Part shown: piece after piece, positions 23,378 to 35,181 of the stretch
How positions within the stretch are numbered: position 1 is the first letter of the stretch
Layout of the letters: the number at the start of each line of letters is the position of its first letter
Origin: Isoetes taiwanensis
Lineage: Eukaryota; Streptophyta; Lycopodiopsida; Isoetales; Isoetaceae
Reading direction: 5' to 3'
Length of the DNA: 64,000 bases
Assembly (NCBI GenBank): GCA_021234155.1
Contig: JAJEKV010000036.1
Location: 4,025,143 to 4,089,142, forward strand
Notes under the pieces: generated by a model
What the model was told of the DNA's origin: nothing
Seen by the model: the letters and a program-made list of their open reading frames with translations, nothing else
Database searches by the model: none
Translations under genes and position numbers: made by a program

Positions 23378-23418
23378 ACCCCGACGAAAAGCCCAGCAAC
23401 GCTGGGCACTTTTTCTAG
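23378..23418 (+). promoter_or_regulatory. Helitron 3' terminal hairpin and CTAG end
   Basis: gcccagc, aac, gctgggc forms a 7-bp GC-rich stem with a 3-nt loop, followed by acttttt and CTAG. This is the replication termination signal of Helitrons. The next base is T. Confidence 0.85.
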
Positions 23419-23545
23419 TTATTCAATATGTGTGCTTTGTAAGTTGGCATCATCTATATTGAAAGTGTCAATGGCTTTAGATATAAATTGTTGGACGTCT
23501 ATATGGTCGTTGATATTATTGTTTATTTGATCTGCGACGACATTA
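23419..23545. repeat. Right flank of the Helitron target repeat
   Basis: Similar to 13,443-13,570 (gctttgtaagttgg, gtgtcaatggcttta, aaattgttg, gacgtct). Homology starts directly after the Helitron CTAG. Confidence 0.75.
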
Positions 23546-25222
23546 TTGGAACAGAATATTGTATATGTTGCGGATAGAGGAAGTTCGACATTGTACATGG
23601 TTTGCTAAAATCATAACCCTAAAGCAATGGCATTTTCTTGATCTTAGCATACCACAACACTAAGGATGAGATAAGAAAGGCCATAAGCTAAAATAGAAAA
23701 CATACATAATACAATATCCACATGAAAGCAACATGCTCTTAACAAAATCACCAACAAAAGAAAGATGGGTCACATCTGGCACTCCCAGTTCATCAAAAAA
23801 GTACTTTGCTTAGTCATTTCTAAAGTGGAAAGAAGAACCACTAATGCATTGACGATTTGCTCAAGAGATCAAAATCAAATACATAATAGGCCCAACAAAT
23901 CTGGTAGCATATGCAAGCATTACCAAAATAAAAAGTCTTCATAAATACCTCACTTCATCTTAAAGCATGGCGGTTCTGTGCATCGTCCACTTCAACCAAC
24001 ATAAGAAGGAGCTCTGCACCACAAGAAGGAGCTCTACAGACAATGGATTGACCAGTTCCAAAAGCTTCGATCCAATTTGCAACAGCAAAACACAAAAAAA
24101 AATGGAAAAAAGAAAGAACAAAATAGGTAGTGTTTGCGTAAAAATACAAAATACCAAGTATTTTGCCTAACTATTGCCTAAATCCAAATTGCAAGTCTTT
24201 CCACACCCCAAAACTCTAAAATTAAATTACCTGACGTTAGAGTTCTGCAATCATTTTTAAGCCCGAATTCAATTAGGTTTTTGGTGAAAATAAATTTGAT
24301 GGTTCTATTTCTAGTGTTGGAGATGGTTCTATTTCTATTTCTGGCCTGTCTAGCGCCGTTCATATTTGCTGCTTGATTTGCACTGCCCCTTGTTCAAAAT
24401 GGCACCTGGATGTGAACAATCCAATCCCTCGATTGAATCAGAAGACGAAGATTGTGGATGTATCCAGCATGGCCACAAAGCCTGCCGGATCGAGATTATA
24501 GGTGTTGGAGGAATCAGAAGGGCAATTACAGGGCAGCTTACATCTCATCAGCTTTTTGCCTCCTCTGTACTAATCAGCTTCAAAGATGGCTCCTTCTTGC
24601 TATGGACGCATGGGCTCCTTCTTGCGCCATTATGCAAAAATGGGGAACACGTTTTTATTTGATCATTTTTTAGAGGGTTGCATTCTTGTTATTGGAGGCC
24701 AGCAGAAGGATGAAGGCAAAGACAATTCTTTGAATGGCATGGCAGGTTTCTGGCTCTTACATCTCTGCGTCTCTAGGCATGAATCTGGAGCATGAATCTC
24801 TGCGCTGGCTGGAGCATGGACCTCCTTCTGATTTGGGTTTGGGTTTTGCCACGTGTATGGACAGAAATCAAGCATCCAACGGCTGAGAACTGTTTGAAAA
24901 CCCTAAAGATTTTGTCAAATAAACAAAACCCAAAATAGCAACTTCAATAAACTATACGCCTCAAACCATTGGAAAATTAGGCCATGACTCCCACTTTGCA
25001 AGATAATTTGTTGCTTAGAATGAAGGGTCCATCCAACAACTTTAGAACAGGGACATGAGTTTCTAGTATTACATGTGGCAATTTGGTGAATTCGCCCATG
25101 ATTTATGTCGTCCCAATTTTATTTTTATCAATGGTCCCATTGTATGGCCATGCAAAGTAAGCAATGGTGGCCATATGGATGGCTTAGATGAGCGCATTAT
25201 TGGAACGTAAGCAGAAGGGGCT
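23546..25222. other. Intergenic, promoter side of the GDSL gene
   Basis: No gene recognised. A near-perfect short duplication (aagaaggagctct) lies at about 24,003-24,040. The open stretches at 24,366-24,870 overlap in several frames and have no motif. Core promoter elements for the GDSL gene could not be fixed by eye. Confidence 0.35.
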
Positions 25223-26953
25223 ATGGAGCTTTGGATAGCTTGCATTTTGCTGTCAGCCTTCCTTCCTTGTTGGGCCGGAGCACAAAATCCATATCTCTAC
25301 CAAAATTACAGCTGCTTTCCGGCAATTTTTAGCTTCGGAGATGATTGGGCAGATACTGGAAATGCAGCGGCCCTTTACCCCTCAAGATTGGGGGAGCAAG
25401 AAGATCAACCACCTTACGGCTCCTCTTTTTTCCGAAACCCTGCTCATCGGCTTTCTGATGGACGTCTTATGATCGATTTCTTTGGTAAAGTGTCTGCCTC
25501 CAACACCTGCTTCAAGAAATTATTGCACAATTTTTAGCATTGTCTTTCTCAGTTTCAAAAAGTGTCTCAACTTCCGTCCTTCAAATTATTAGGGCTTACT
25601 TAATGTACCAGCAAGTACTTCTTTTGTAGAAACGTTCCAACAAGCCTGGTTTTTTAGTTAATCTTTATTTCTCCATACAGGGGTCAATTTCTTCGCTTTG
25701 ATTCCTATTCGAGAGCTGCTGTTCTAAATCTCTAGTGTTATCTATTTCATTTAATCTGCAGCACAAGCTTTTCACATGCCATTTCTTGCTGCTTATGCCG
25801 TGGGGTTGGCTATGGTTTTCACCATGGTGTAAGTTTTGCCGTTGCCGGAAGCACCGCAAGCTTTGTTAGCCTTAAAGTTCCTTATCCATTGGCCCTTCAG
25901 GTGCAGTGGCTGCAAAAGATTTATGTCGGATGTTATGGATACCTATGAATCTGAAGGTATAGTAAACGCACCTATTAAATCTTGTTTTCAATTGCTTGAA
26001 CTTATCTTGTTGACATGTTCATCTTCCTTGGATAGATATTAAACAGCCATTGCCAGATCTACAGTCTTTCAAGACTGGTCTCTATTTGATTTCTTCAGGC
26101 CAGAATGACTATAGATACGCATTTATAAAGAATAAGATGAATCCCGTGGATGTTGAGCTTCATTTGGTGCCCCTGGTAGTAGAAAATATAACTGCCACGT
26201 TAGGGGTAAGATTTCTAATATTCAATCATATAGAACTTTCCTCCCTAGCTGGTGTTAAACTTTTTGCATTAACATTACAGATGCTTACATTAGGCGTTGG
26301 AGCAAGAAACATAATGGTCATGAATCTTCCACCACTTGGGTGCTCCCCTGAATTTCTCGCTTTGTTTCCGAGTGCTGAGCCTGAAGATTATGACGCCATA
26401 GGTTGCCTGAAGAGATACAGTGCAGTGTCCAGGTTGCATAACCAAGCTCTAAGAGAAACAGTTGCAATGTTAAGATCAAATCTAAATTCATCATATATGA
26501 TATTGTATGTGGACCTGGCGCAGATCTTTGCAGATGTCCTATATGACCCTGAATTTAGCGGTAATCCTATGTTCTTAAATGTATCTCTCATTATCCAGAT
26601 TTATTTACATACAACAAATGATATAAGTTTGAACTTATGAGTATCAACAAATGTTAGGGTTGAACAGTAATTTATGGGTAGTGCTTAAGAATTTGACGCT
26701 AAAATATTTTCTTGCTTGGATCAGGTTTTGAAAATGGTCTTGAAGCTTGCTGTGGTGCTGTGGTGAGCATGGTTTAGTAGATGGTGTAAATGTGACAGCA
26801 GGAGTATGTCGCAACCCTACAGAATATGTGAGTTGGGATGGTGTCCATACTACAGAAGCCTTCAACAGTCTTGCTGTGCAAGCTATTCTGACTGGAAATT
26901 ATGTGATTCCACCTAACCACTTCCATTGCAGATTTGATGCCCGCTCATTCTAG
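25223..26953 (+). CDS. GDSL esterase/lipase (SGNH hydrolase family), five exons
   Basis: A secreted SGNH-fold protein of about 378 residues, a normal length for plant GDSL lipases. Exons: 25,223-25,484, 25,762-25,956, 26,036-26,205, 26,281-26,560 and 26,725-26,953, all with GT-AG borders. The start Met begins a signal peptide (MELWIACILLSAFLPCWAGA). Block I is FSFGDDWADTGNA, where GDD replaces the usual GDS, so the nucleophile Ser is missing. The block II-type LPPLGCSPEF, block III SSGQNDYRYAF and block V WDGVHTTEAFN (Asp/His dyad) are kept. Three single-base indels break the frame: near 25,808 (G missing), 25,918 (extra A) and 26,760 (G missing). Given the conserved text on both sides, these look like sequence errors or very recent decay. 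The natural substrate is unknown. Confidence 0.85.
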
Positions 26954-27965
26954 CAGAAACTTTGTAAGGTTGAGGAATTTTTTCTAAACCTATAGATTAG
27001 AATGAAATCTGTATGCAGATTTGGAATTTTGTTTGGCCCAAGTTTTTTAATTGTTTATTTTGTCATTGGCCTAGAAGACCATAACCACGATGATATTGGA
27101 GACACGGCTTTTGGTAGACTCTAGAAGGAGGATGCGAGGGGAGTTCAGGAAGGGGAAAAAAACTCTTTCTATCATCTCAAAGAACTGTACGTAAGGTGGT
27201 GCTTTACCTATAGCAAAGTATGATTGACTAAGTAGCGACGATCTTGGCATTCATATTGATACAAAAGCCTAGTTTCCGATACCATCTAGCCTGTTTTACG
27301 TACATGAAATTATTAAGATTTCAAAGACCAAGCACGAACACATGCAAATAATGCCATCGAGGATTTGGAACCATGATCCAAACATAGTTCAAGAGATTTA
27401 ATTTAATCGGGTAAATAGAAGAACAGCCTTGAGGAATTTTGGATTAGTCAATGAATTGCAGGCTTGAAGTTGGTCAAATAGAGAAGGTTGAATCCCCTGC
27501 ATTAAAAATATTTATCCATTGGATTGAATGATTCTTAGGGTAGTCTCATTTTGCCGCCCTCTTTGACGTGGAATTATCTCAACCCTTGATTTCTAGATTG
27601 TGTGGTTTAGATCCGTACCACGTCAGGTGAGGGAGTGTAAAACAAAGGTGTCCCAATTCTTCCTCAAAATGATTCCTTCCAATGGAATAACAACATTATA
27701 CAGCGGCTACATCTACCCCTTTAAGAAAACGGTGGCTCGAGGAGATGCTTGCATGCATAGTGGTCTAAACTAGAGTTCATGACTGCTTAACCTGATTGGC
27801 CCCACCCCAACGAAAGTAATATTATACGCAAATCTTACCTCTATAAATTCTCGATGTTCTATTCGAAATGGTGATCAGCGTTGCTAGGCCGCTAGTAACT
27901 ATAAATGATATATTAGAGCAATTGTTAAATTAATTCACATTTACAAATCTAGACGATGAAAACAT
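26954..27965. other. Intergenic downstream of the GDSL gene
   Basis: No gene or known repeat recognised. The AT-rich stretch after 26,954 is likely the 3' UTR. Confidence 0.4.
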
Positions 27966-27969
27966 TCGC

Positions 27970-28085
27970 ACACCTTTCCCCCTTCCCTTCCCTTCCTTTC
28001 CTTTGTCCTTTTTCCCTTTCATGTTTCTTCGGGGTTTTTTTTTTTTTCCTTCCCTTTCCCTTTTTCTCTTCTCCACTATCCCATT
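27970..28085. repeat. Pyrimidine-rich (CCCTT)n tract
   Basis: Almost only C and T on the + strand from about 27,972 to 28,082, including a run of T. It abuts the LINE fragment that follows. Confidence 0.9.
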
Positions 28086-28099
28086 TTCTCGGCATGAGA

Positions 28100-28455
28100 G
28101 AATATGCCAGTGTTGCTACATAGGATGAGCACCATGCTCTACAGGAGTGTCCGACATATACGTAGATCCGAGATCTTAGATGCTTTAAGACACCACTGCA
28201 TCACTTGCTGCATCATCGATGGTTGTATATCTTGCGTCCTACATTTTGCAAGCCTCCATCCTTAGAGTATCCTTTACAAGACAAGGGATCTGAGAGCCTA
28301 CTACCAGGGTTTTTCCTACCACGTGGGGTTTCTTAATCCCAATAGTAGAGACACATTGTATTTAATAGCATTTGTATTTTCGGTGTGGTTTTTATCTGCT
28401 TTGTGTGCATGTACCGTCTCATAGGCCAGTTTGGCCTCCGCAGACGTTAAAATAT
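28100..28455 (+). mobile_element. LINE 3' end fragment with (TTCC)n tail
   Basis: EHHALQECPTY near 28,128-28,160 is the terminal Cys/His knuckle of L1 ORF2 (compare ESHTLLSCPAF in the 13.6-19.1 kb LINE). The fragment closes with caatagtagagacacattgtat, ctcataggccagtttggcctcc and gcagacgttaaa, equivalent to the end at 19,030-19,100, then ttccttcctt. It is a 5'-truncated copy of a related subfamily with a different tail. Confidence 0.72.
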
Positions 28456-28745
28456 ACTTCCTTCCTTCCTTTCTTCCTTTTCCATTACCATTTCTCCATG
28501 TCCTTTTTACCTTTTTTTCATTTTCCTTTTCCGCTTTCCTCTTCCATTTTTTCCTATTTTTGTTTTCTCTTTGTTCCCTTTCCTTTTAAGTTAGCATTTT
28601 CCCTTTTTTCCCATCCCTTTTTCCGTGGACTTTCTAACTTTTCCCCTTCATTTTTCCTTTTTTGGGTTGCCCCTTCCTTTTCTCAAATTTTCCCTCTTTT
28701 CCCTCTCCTTTTTTCTTTCTTCTAACTTTCCCCTCATGTTTTTGC
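28456..28745. repeat. Long pyrimidine tract after the LINE tail
   Basis: About 290 bp of C/T-rich sequence in which TTCC and TTTCC variants dominate. It continues directly from the LINE (TTCC) tail, so it probably expanded from it. The Phe/Ser/Pro-rich open frames here are composition artefacts. Confidence 0.88.
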
Positions 28746-31700
28746 ATATACCCTAGGGGCAAACCTATGCCTAATATAATGGGTTTGTTATATTCTAAAA
28801 AACGTTTCCCACTGCTTTCCTGTAAATGCTCTCGGTCACTTCACGTTGTCCGTGGGACGTTTGAACGGATAACCTGGCTAAGACAAAGCGAGCATATATT
28901 AACAGAGTAAACCGATGCTTATGCAAACGAGTATGCTTGGAATAATTATAATCAACAACTTCTTCCACAAAATACAAATGCAAAAAGCCGGATCCTCTTA
29001 GGCGCATCACGGAGGTCATATGGTAAAGCTCATGGTAAGCTATGGCAATGGCAAGGTTATGGATGATCGTCTTTGGAGCCGGATGGATCACGGAACAAAG
29101 CAAAACCCTTCGCGACATTGCTATGAGGTATTGCTATGCTTGCATCTTCATTTTTTGGCATTTGTCGATTCGGTTACCATGCTTGAAGCTCAAGATTTAC
29201 CGATGTCTTGCATGTTTAACATGATTTAGCTCGCTTAGTTAGAGAATGGGCTAATTATCATACAAAAGTAAACCGGATTTCACAAAAGAAACCAAAATAT
29301 TATACGGATATGTATTGACTCAATGATTTCGCCGGCATCCCTTTGTGGTTCGTAAGATAAGTGGAGAATAGCCCAAATGCATTTCTAAGCCGATATCATT
29401 AAAAGTTTTGCATAGTGTAGAATTTCTTCTCTCCACTTCCATGTTTCTCCCTTGCCAATGTCCGAAAACGCCAAAGCTTTATGAGAGCTCAAGCTATATA
29501 TTCAAGCTTCGATTTGATGTACCAAAGTCGATTTAAATCCGAAAATGAGGAACCTTTCATAAGATAGGAAAATTTTGTATATGGATCTTTTAGGTCATGG
29601 AGGACATCCGGTTTTCAATAAAACTTTCAATAAAATTTATGTGAGGTGTTCAGTGTTTGCGTGTCTTGATAAAGAAAGCTTAGATTTTTACAAGCTAGAC
29701 GCAACATATAGTGATGCTAGTCACACACCACAAAATTCTATGCAGAGAAAATTCTATCCGTGCGGACATATCAACATCTTGAGAGTTTGACGCTTTTGTT
29801 ATCTTGAAGCTAAAATTGTTGATGTATGCGCCAAAATGGAGAATTAACAAGATTAATAACCTAGATGCTAGGTAATATATCAAAAGATCTAGATATTTTA
29901 GAGGCACCGTCTGCAGATGTTTAATTGTAAGTGGGCTTATGTATGATTTGGTTGCAATCGATGTGTATAATCCGGAGTTGACATCTTAATAGTTCTTGCG
30001 CAGGCCGAGCTTGGAGGTTTGGGATTAACCGTGGTTGTCATGTATGAGAGAAGCCGGAAGGAGGTGTCACCATGGTTTTGTTACTTGAGTAATCAGAGAT
30101 AAGATTGTAAAGCTTGCGGGAATTTGTTGATTTAGGAGATCCCGCCGATGCAATCGCCGTGCAAATAGTGCCGGAGACCTTAAAAAATTGGCCTCGGTTC
30201 TGGTTAACGTTCCGTTAGAAGTTGGGGAGATGGCTCATGTAGCGAGAGTCTAATTGGGGTAACTCTGGCTGAAATTGGTGCAAATGGGTGGAACGGTACT
30301 CATGGAGCTAGTTCCCTGCCGCAGAGATGGGGTGATTCCTATGGAACAGTTTAGTTTCGATGGAATGTCGCTGTAGAGAGCTTAATCCGCCAGATTAAGT
30401 TGGAATGCTATCGAGGGAATGCACACATAATCCCCGATGCAATGCTTGTGGGGAAGCGATCCTGCTAGTTCCGATGGTGTGCATTTTCTAGGATTCCCCA
30501 TAGCCCGCCCGATCATTTTGGGTTTTATACTAGTTCTTAAACTTAAATCCTCAACTGGGTATCCGCAAAGAAAAATTGCGGGGAGGATGTTGTCCTAGTT
30601 AGTTGAACAACAATCCGCCCAAGAGCTAAGTCTTAAAATAAGTGGTAATCTTGAAGGCTTATCTTCTTAGCCACATGAGTGGGAAAAGAAGTGGTTTCAA
30701 GAGGGTCGCATGTACCGCATAGTCAAAATGTTTGCAATAGGATTGATGCTAGATTACTCATTCTTTCCTGTATGGAAAATCTTTTTCGTGTTCATTCTAT
30801 TTCTGGAAGGGTTCACAAGACACTCAACTAAGTCGGGGAACTTGCCTCTTTCTTTCGCTTGCACTTGTGCCGGGGAGTGATGGATCCTCAGACGATGCTT
30901 GATCCGTTACCATGTACCGATGTTGTTAATTGTTGTTTAACCAAGTCCGTATGATTCATCCAGCTTTGTTTAGTAGGTTGTTCTTGCCGGGCTAATATGA
31001 CAACCGTTTTTATGCCTACTCGCTGGACTATGGATCGGTCACTTGGGAAGGTCTGTTCTTTTAGTTCTTTGTGTTCGCATTATTATAATCTCTCGAGCCA
31101 ATTTGCTTTTGCAGGTTTGGGTGCATGATGATGCGCTTTCTTTTGTGTTTCAACACAAATACTTCAAAGATGGTAACAACATCTTGGGATGGAAAACAAG
31201 AAGATTTGAAATGTAGATGAAGGTAGAGGGGATGTGAAATTGTAATTTGCAATAAAACTTTTCACTGCTTCTGGCCATTGCATCTAAATTTCCTACATGT
31301 CTTAGTGGTTTTTTGCAAGTTCTTGAGGTATTTGTGATATGGCTTTGATGAATGGGGTTTCTCTTTGTATTGTGTCTCCATGCACAAGTTTTCAAAGGCT
31401 TATACATAAGGGTTGACCATGCCGTGAAAAGCAAAGATGTTTTGTAGCCTTGGATGGCATGCTGAAAATTTCAATGTCACCGGAAGTTTTCTCGTGGATT
31501 ATTAAGAGCAGAAATATTCAAGACAAAGCTTCGATAACTATTGCTAGGCATGTTATACCCAAGGTGAGGATTTTCTCATTCACACTCTAGGCACTGTTCT
31601 ATTACACTTGCCATTGTAAAGGACTCCATTTGCAAGTTAACATGAGTTGGGACATTCTGCTTCTTTAGGATGATTGAAATTAAGGATACAGAATAGAATG

Positions 31701-31980
31701 TTGTTGGGCTTTTGTAAGATATTCTTATAGTCAAATAATAACCTCTGCTGTTTGATATACATTTAGACGAGAAAAGGAGAAGTCATATCAAGCATGGATT
31801 GCAAGAGCCCACTGAAGTGATGTGAGATTGCGAATGGGATTGCAGTTGCAGGAAGGTATGTCTAGATGTATTTGTTTGAATCTTCAATCCATACGCCTTG
31901 ATGTTTGATTTTATGCTAAAACTATGATTTCGTGTCATCATTGTTTTTAATTCAATTATTTCATGCAGTGCAAGCGGGGG
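28746..31980. other. Unrecognised region, no supported gene
   Basis: Contains stretches of coding-like composition (29,000-29,230; 29,575-29,790; 30,000-30,500) but no motif that I can assign and no frame longer than about 107 codons. It may be a decayed element with the same small-indel pattern as the gypsy copies. Confidence 0.3.
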
Positions 31981-31981
31981 C

Positions 31982-32075
31982 GTCTACTTTTAGTCTCTTG
32001 AAAGTGCATGTTTTGAAATGGAAAATAGGTGTCTACTTTTAGTCTCTTGAAAGTGCATGTTTTGAAATGGAAAAT
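31982..32075. repeat. Tandem duplication, 49-bp period
   Basis: gtctacttttagtctcttga to gaaatggaaaat occurs at 31,982-32,026 and again at 32,031-32,075 without a mismatch that I can see. Confidence 0.95.
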
Positions 32076-32433
32076 ATTGATCTTTCTGAAGAAAATGGTC
32101 AAAGAAGTGAAATAAATGATATCTCCATTTGTAGTGGTATTACAGATGAAGTGAACATAGCCTTGGCCTTTAAGGATTCTTCCATACAAGTTCTAAAGTC
32201 CGAAAGCTAATGTAAAATCAGAAGTGTATCATATGTTCATTAGTACATTTTTCTTTTTGCTTATTCACACTTTACACATCCTGCAATGGTCAAGTTTAAC
32301 ACATATATGAATCCTTGCCAGACCTTTGGAATTCGTTAATAGCTGAAATCACTTAAGAATTCGCACGACTATTCAACTTCGCATCAAGCATGAATAGGAG
32401 ATTGTTAATACCATTAATAACAATATACACACC

Positions 32434-32503
32434 AATATACATTTGGAGACTTCTATATGGTTTTGCCGAATATACATTTGGAGACTTCTATATGGTTTTG
32501 CCG
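32434..32503. repeat. Perfect 35-bp tandem duplication
   Basis: aatatacatttggagacttc then tatatggttttgccg occurs twice in a row. Confidence 0.95.
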
Positions 32504-34935
32504 TTAATATTTTTCATTGTTTCAAAATCAACAAATAGAGAGTGGTGCTAAGTATAAATGGCATGAGGCGTATATTTGCATATGGGAGTAAACCGCCATT
32601 TACACCTCTTGCATAATTCAATTCTTACCTTATTCAATGTTGAAAACAACATGCAATTAAACTTTCCACAATTTGTTTAGTACTGTGGCAAGGTATTCTT
32701 GCAGTGAAAAGTCGTATGATTCAAGGAGTATGAGCGGTTTGTTGGTCTTGTTTCTATCTTCAGGCATTTTGAATGCCCTTTGTTGCAATGGTCTAAAAAC
32801 AAAAAGAGGTGGACACCAATTTTGGAAAGTATTGGAATGTAGACTTGATTCATCATTACACCAGACCTTGGAAAACCTGGTTTCCTGAACATGGCTCCAT
32901 AGCCAGCTTTCACTGTATTTTTTATGCGTGCTTTGCACGAGGGATTCAAGGTTCTGGCTCGTTGTAGGGCAGTTTTATAGGAGAGTAGAGGCTTCCCGGT
33001 ATTGTGCAGCTATAGCTACAAATAAGTCGGGCTTTCTCTGGCGACCAAGTATCTTGGTTGCTTGTGATAGACGTCCATGCTTTTTTTTTTTTTTTTTTTT
33101 TTTTTTTTTGAGCTATGGTTTTTGGGTCACCATTCTCGTTCATGTGGGTTTGTGGCATATTCCATGTATATGCTAGTTTATACTTTCGAATATACTAATA
33201 ACCGCCCAAACCCATTATTGATTGTAAACCCAATGTTGGCTTCTATTACTGGATACCCAATCTCGAAACCGGCTAACCGGAGAGGTTTCTTTCCTTATCA
33301 AATGGCTAAATCATCTTTGTATTGTCCTTCACTTCCAATATATCATCATAATGTGATCATACTTGTTGTATCTGGCACTATGCTTGCCTCCAAGTTTCTC
33401 CAAGGCTATCAAATTTCTTATGTCCGTGACATTAACAATGATGGCTTAAATCCAATAGTCACTTGTGCATTCTCATTCTTCCTTATGTATCTTATCTCCT
33501 TTTGGTTTGGGTTTGGTTTTCCAAGACTATAAAATATGTGATTCTAACACTTTGTAGCAAACAATTTAGAAATTGGGTCATCTATTTCTCACGGGCGCTT
33601 ATTTTTGTATAGCCACGGCATATGCCAATAACAAGAATTAACCCGGAAGGGAAATCGGCTTGCAGAGATACATACCTAGCAAACCGTCGTCGCCAATATA
33701 CGTTGCAAAGCTTCTTGTTGCCACAAATATTTTTGAGCAAAGCTTCTTGTTGCCGCATATGTTTTTTAATAGAGCTTCAACTTGAGAAGCATATTAAGCA
33801 GGATTTTTGTGCCTAAACTTGCAAAACTTTTAATTTTTGAACCGGACCAGTGTGTTACGAGGAGGTAACATCTGTGTTTAACATTAGTTTTGTTGAAATC
33901 AACGAAGTTAAAGAATCATGAACTTAATTCTTAGTTCGGATCACTATACATAAAAGATTATGCGCACATCCCTCCAGGACACCAGAGGGCAACCCTTCGT
34001 GCGCAGCACCTTGTTTCTTTTGTATTTTTTCCTTCTCGTTTTTCCTCTCCCTTTTTTGTTTTCTGAAACTCTCCTAAGGCATTTAACACTTGAAAAATCA
34101 AATAGTGAAATAATTGGGACTAAAATAATATATAACTTTCTTTTATTATGAGAACTTTAGTAACAACGATCCTTGACACTTGAAATATGAGTTTCCAACT
34201 ACTCATAGTCTATAGAAAATCTATGTCTTGACATCTCTGCTATTATCCCACGCTTTCCCCTGCGCAAAACTCACTTAGCTACCAACCCTATTTATAAGGG
34301 AAAATAAGAGAAAGGTGAGGTTAGTCCTGGGGAGGACTAAGTGGGTAAACCATTACCTTAACCTGAGGTGAATTGTTAAATGTACAAACATTAGTCTCAT
34401 AAATGTTAGTCACACCGAAAACATCTTCTTATAACTTATTATGATTCAGGGATGATCAATCCCTCACCCGGGTCCATATGTATATCGTTCCGGACATACC
34501 AATCATTTGGTATGCACAGCTCTACCGCCTAGCCCTTCGGCAATGACAAAGGGGCGGGTTCTTTCATACAGATTCATTCTTCTTCATTGTTTCATTCAAT
34601 AAAACGTAAACATGCACAACGAAAATAGCAATGTAACATGCAATTTCAACAAACTACTAAATTAAAGATAAGATAACTCCAAACCAATAGAAACTCCAAA
34701 GATTTGGCTCCGGCTACCCACCAAAGAATCTTCCATGTGCAGTCTTGTTTAACCTATGTCTACCTTTTTTGTGATATCTCCCTAACCGTAAGGAGTAACG
34801 AGTGATGCCACCCCAATTTTGAAGCTAGACTACGAGGGCTTTCCAGAATGCTGAAGATTGCTCCATTCTGATAATGGTTCGTCGAGTTATGGCGTTTAAA
34901 ATTTTGCCCTTTTTTATATTATCTGCCTTTTCTAT
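32504..34935. other. Unrecognised region with a 29-nt T run
   Basis: No gene supported. A pure T run occupies 33,081-33,109 and could be the reverse-complement tail of a minus-strand retroposon. The frame at 33,077-33,532 starts inside the T run and has no family motif. Confidence 0.35.
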
Positions 34936-35181
34936 AATTAGAACATGTCTTGTTGCTTGGAACTGGCTAGTTGCTCCATATAGTATCTACGCCTGGATGA
35001 AGACGGCCAATCCTCTAGTAATCCAGGGCTAGGGAAGACTAGAGTGACAGCTTCCGTAGTACAAGCCTTGACTCTTATGAGTAATGCCCGCTTGGTGACA
35101 ATTCTTTCTATCAATCCCATGTGAGGAATTAGTGCATACTCTTACCCTCAAAAAAAAAAAAAAAAAAATTAGAACATGTCT
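34936..35181 (+). mobile_element. Short poly(A) retroposon (SINE-like) with 15-bp target duplication
   Basis: The 15-bp text aattagaacatgtct occurs at 34,936-34,950 and again at 35,167-35,181. Between them lies an insert of about 200 bp ending in a run of about 19 A. A long perfect target duplication plus a 3' poly(A) tail is the signature of LINE-mediated insertion. A weak A-box-like tggctagttgc sits at the 5' end; a convincing B box is not visible. It is either a SINE or a short processed transcript. The perfect duplication suggests a recent event. Confidence 0.88.

Larger units (their letters stand above)
19285..23418 (+). mobile_element. Helitron with both termini, carrying host gene fragments
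   Basis: The element starts with TCTATATATAATAATAATGG at 19,285 after an A. It ends with a GCCCAGC/GCTGGGC hairpin, a short spacer and CTAG at 23,415-23,418, before a T. A 5' TC, a subterminal hairpin, 3' CTAG and insertion between A and T without target duplication define Helitrons. The two flanks rejoin in a related unoccupied copy at 13,391-13,575, which fixes both ends independently. The 4.1-kb element lacks Rep and helicase cores, so it is non-autonomous. It holds an SNF5 exon fragment, a kinase-like fragment and a short Helitron N-terminal piece, consistent with gene capture. Confidence 0.82.

Noticed and set aside
28372-28910. Open frames rich in Phe and Pro
   Set aside because: Translation of the pyrimidine tract after the LINE tail, not a gene.
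33077-33532. 151-codon frame starting in the T run
   Set aside because: It begins with poly-Phe from the homopolymer, and the rest has no conserved motif or splice context.
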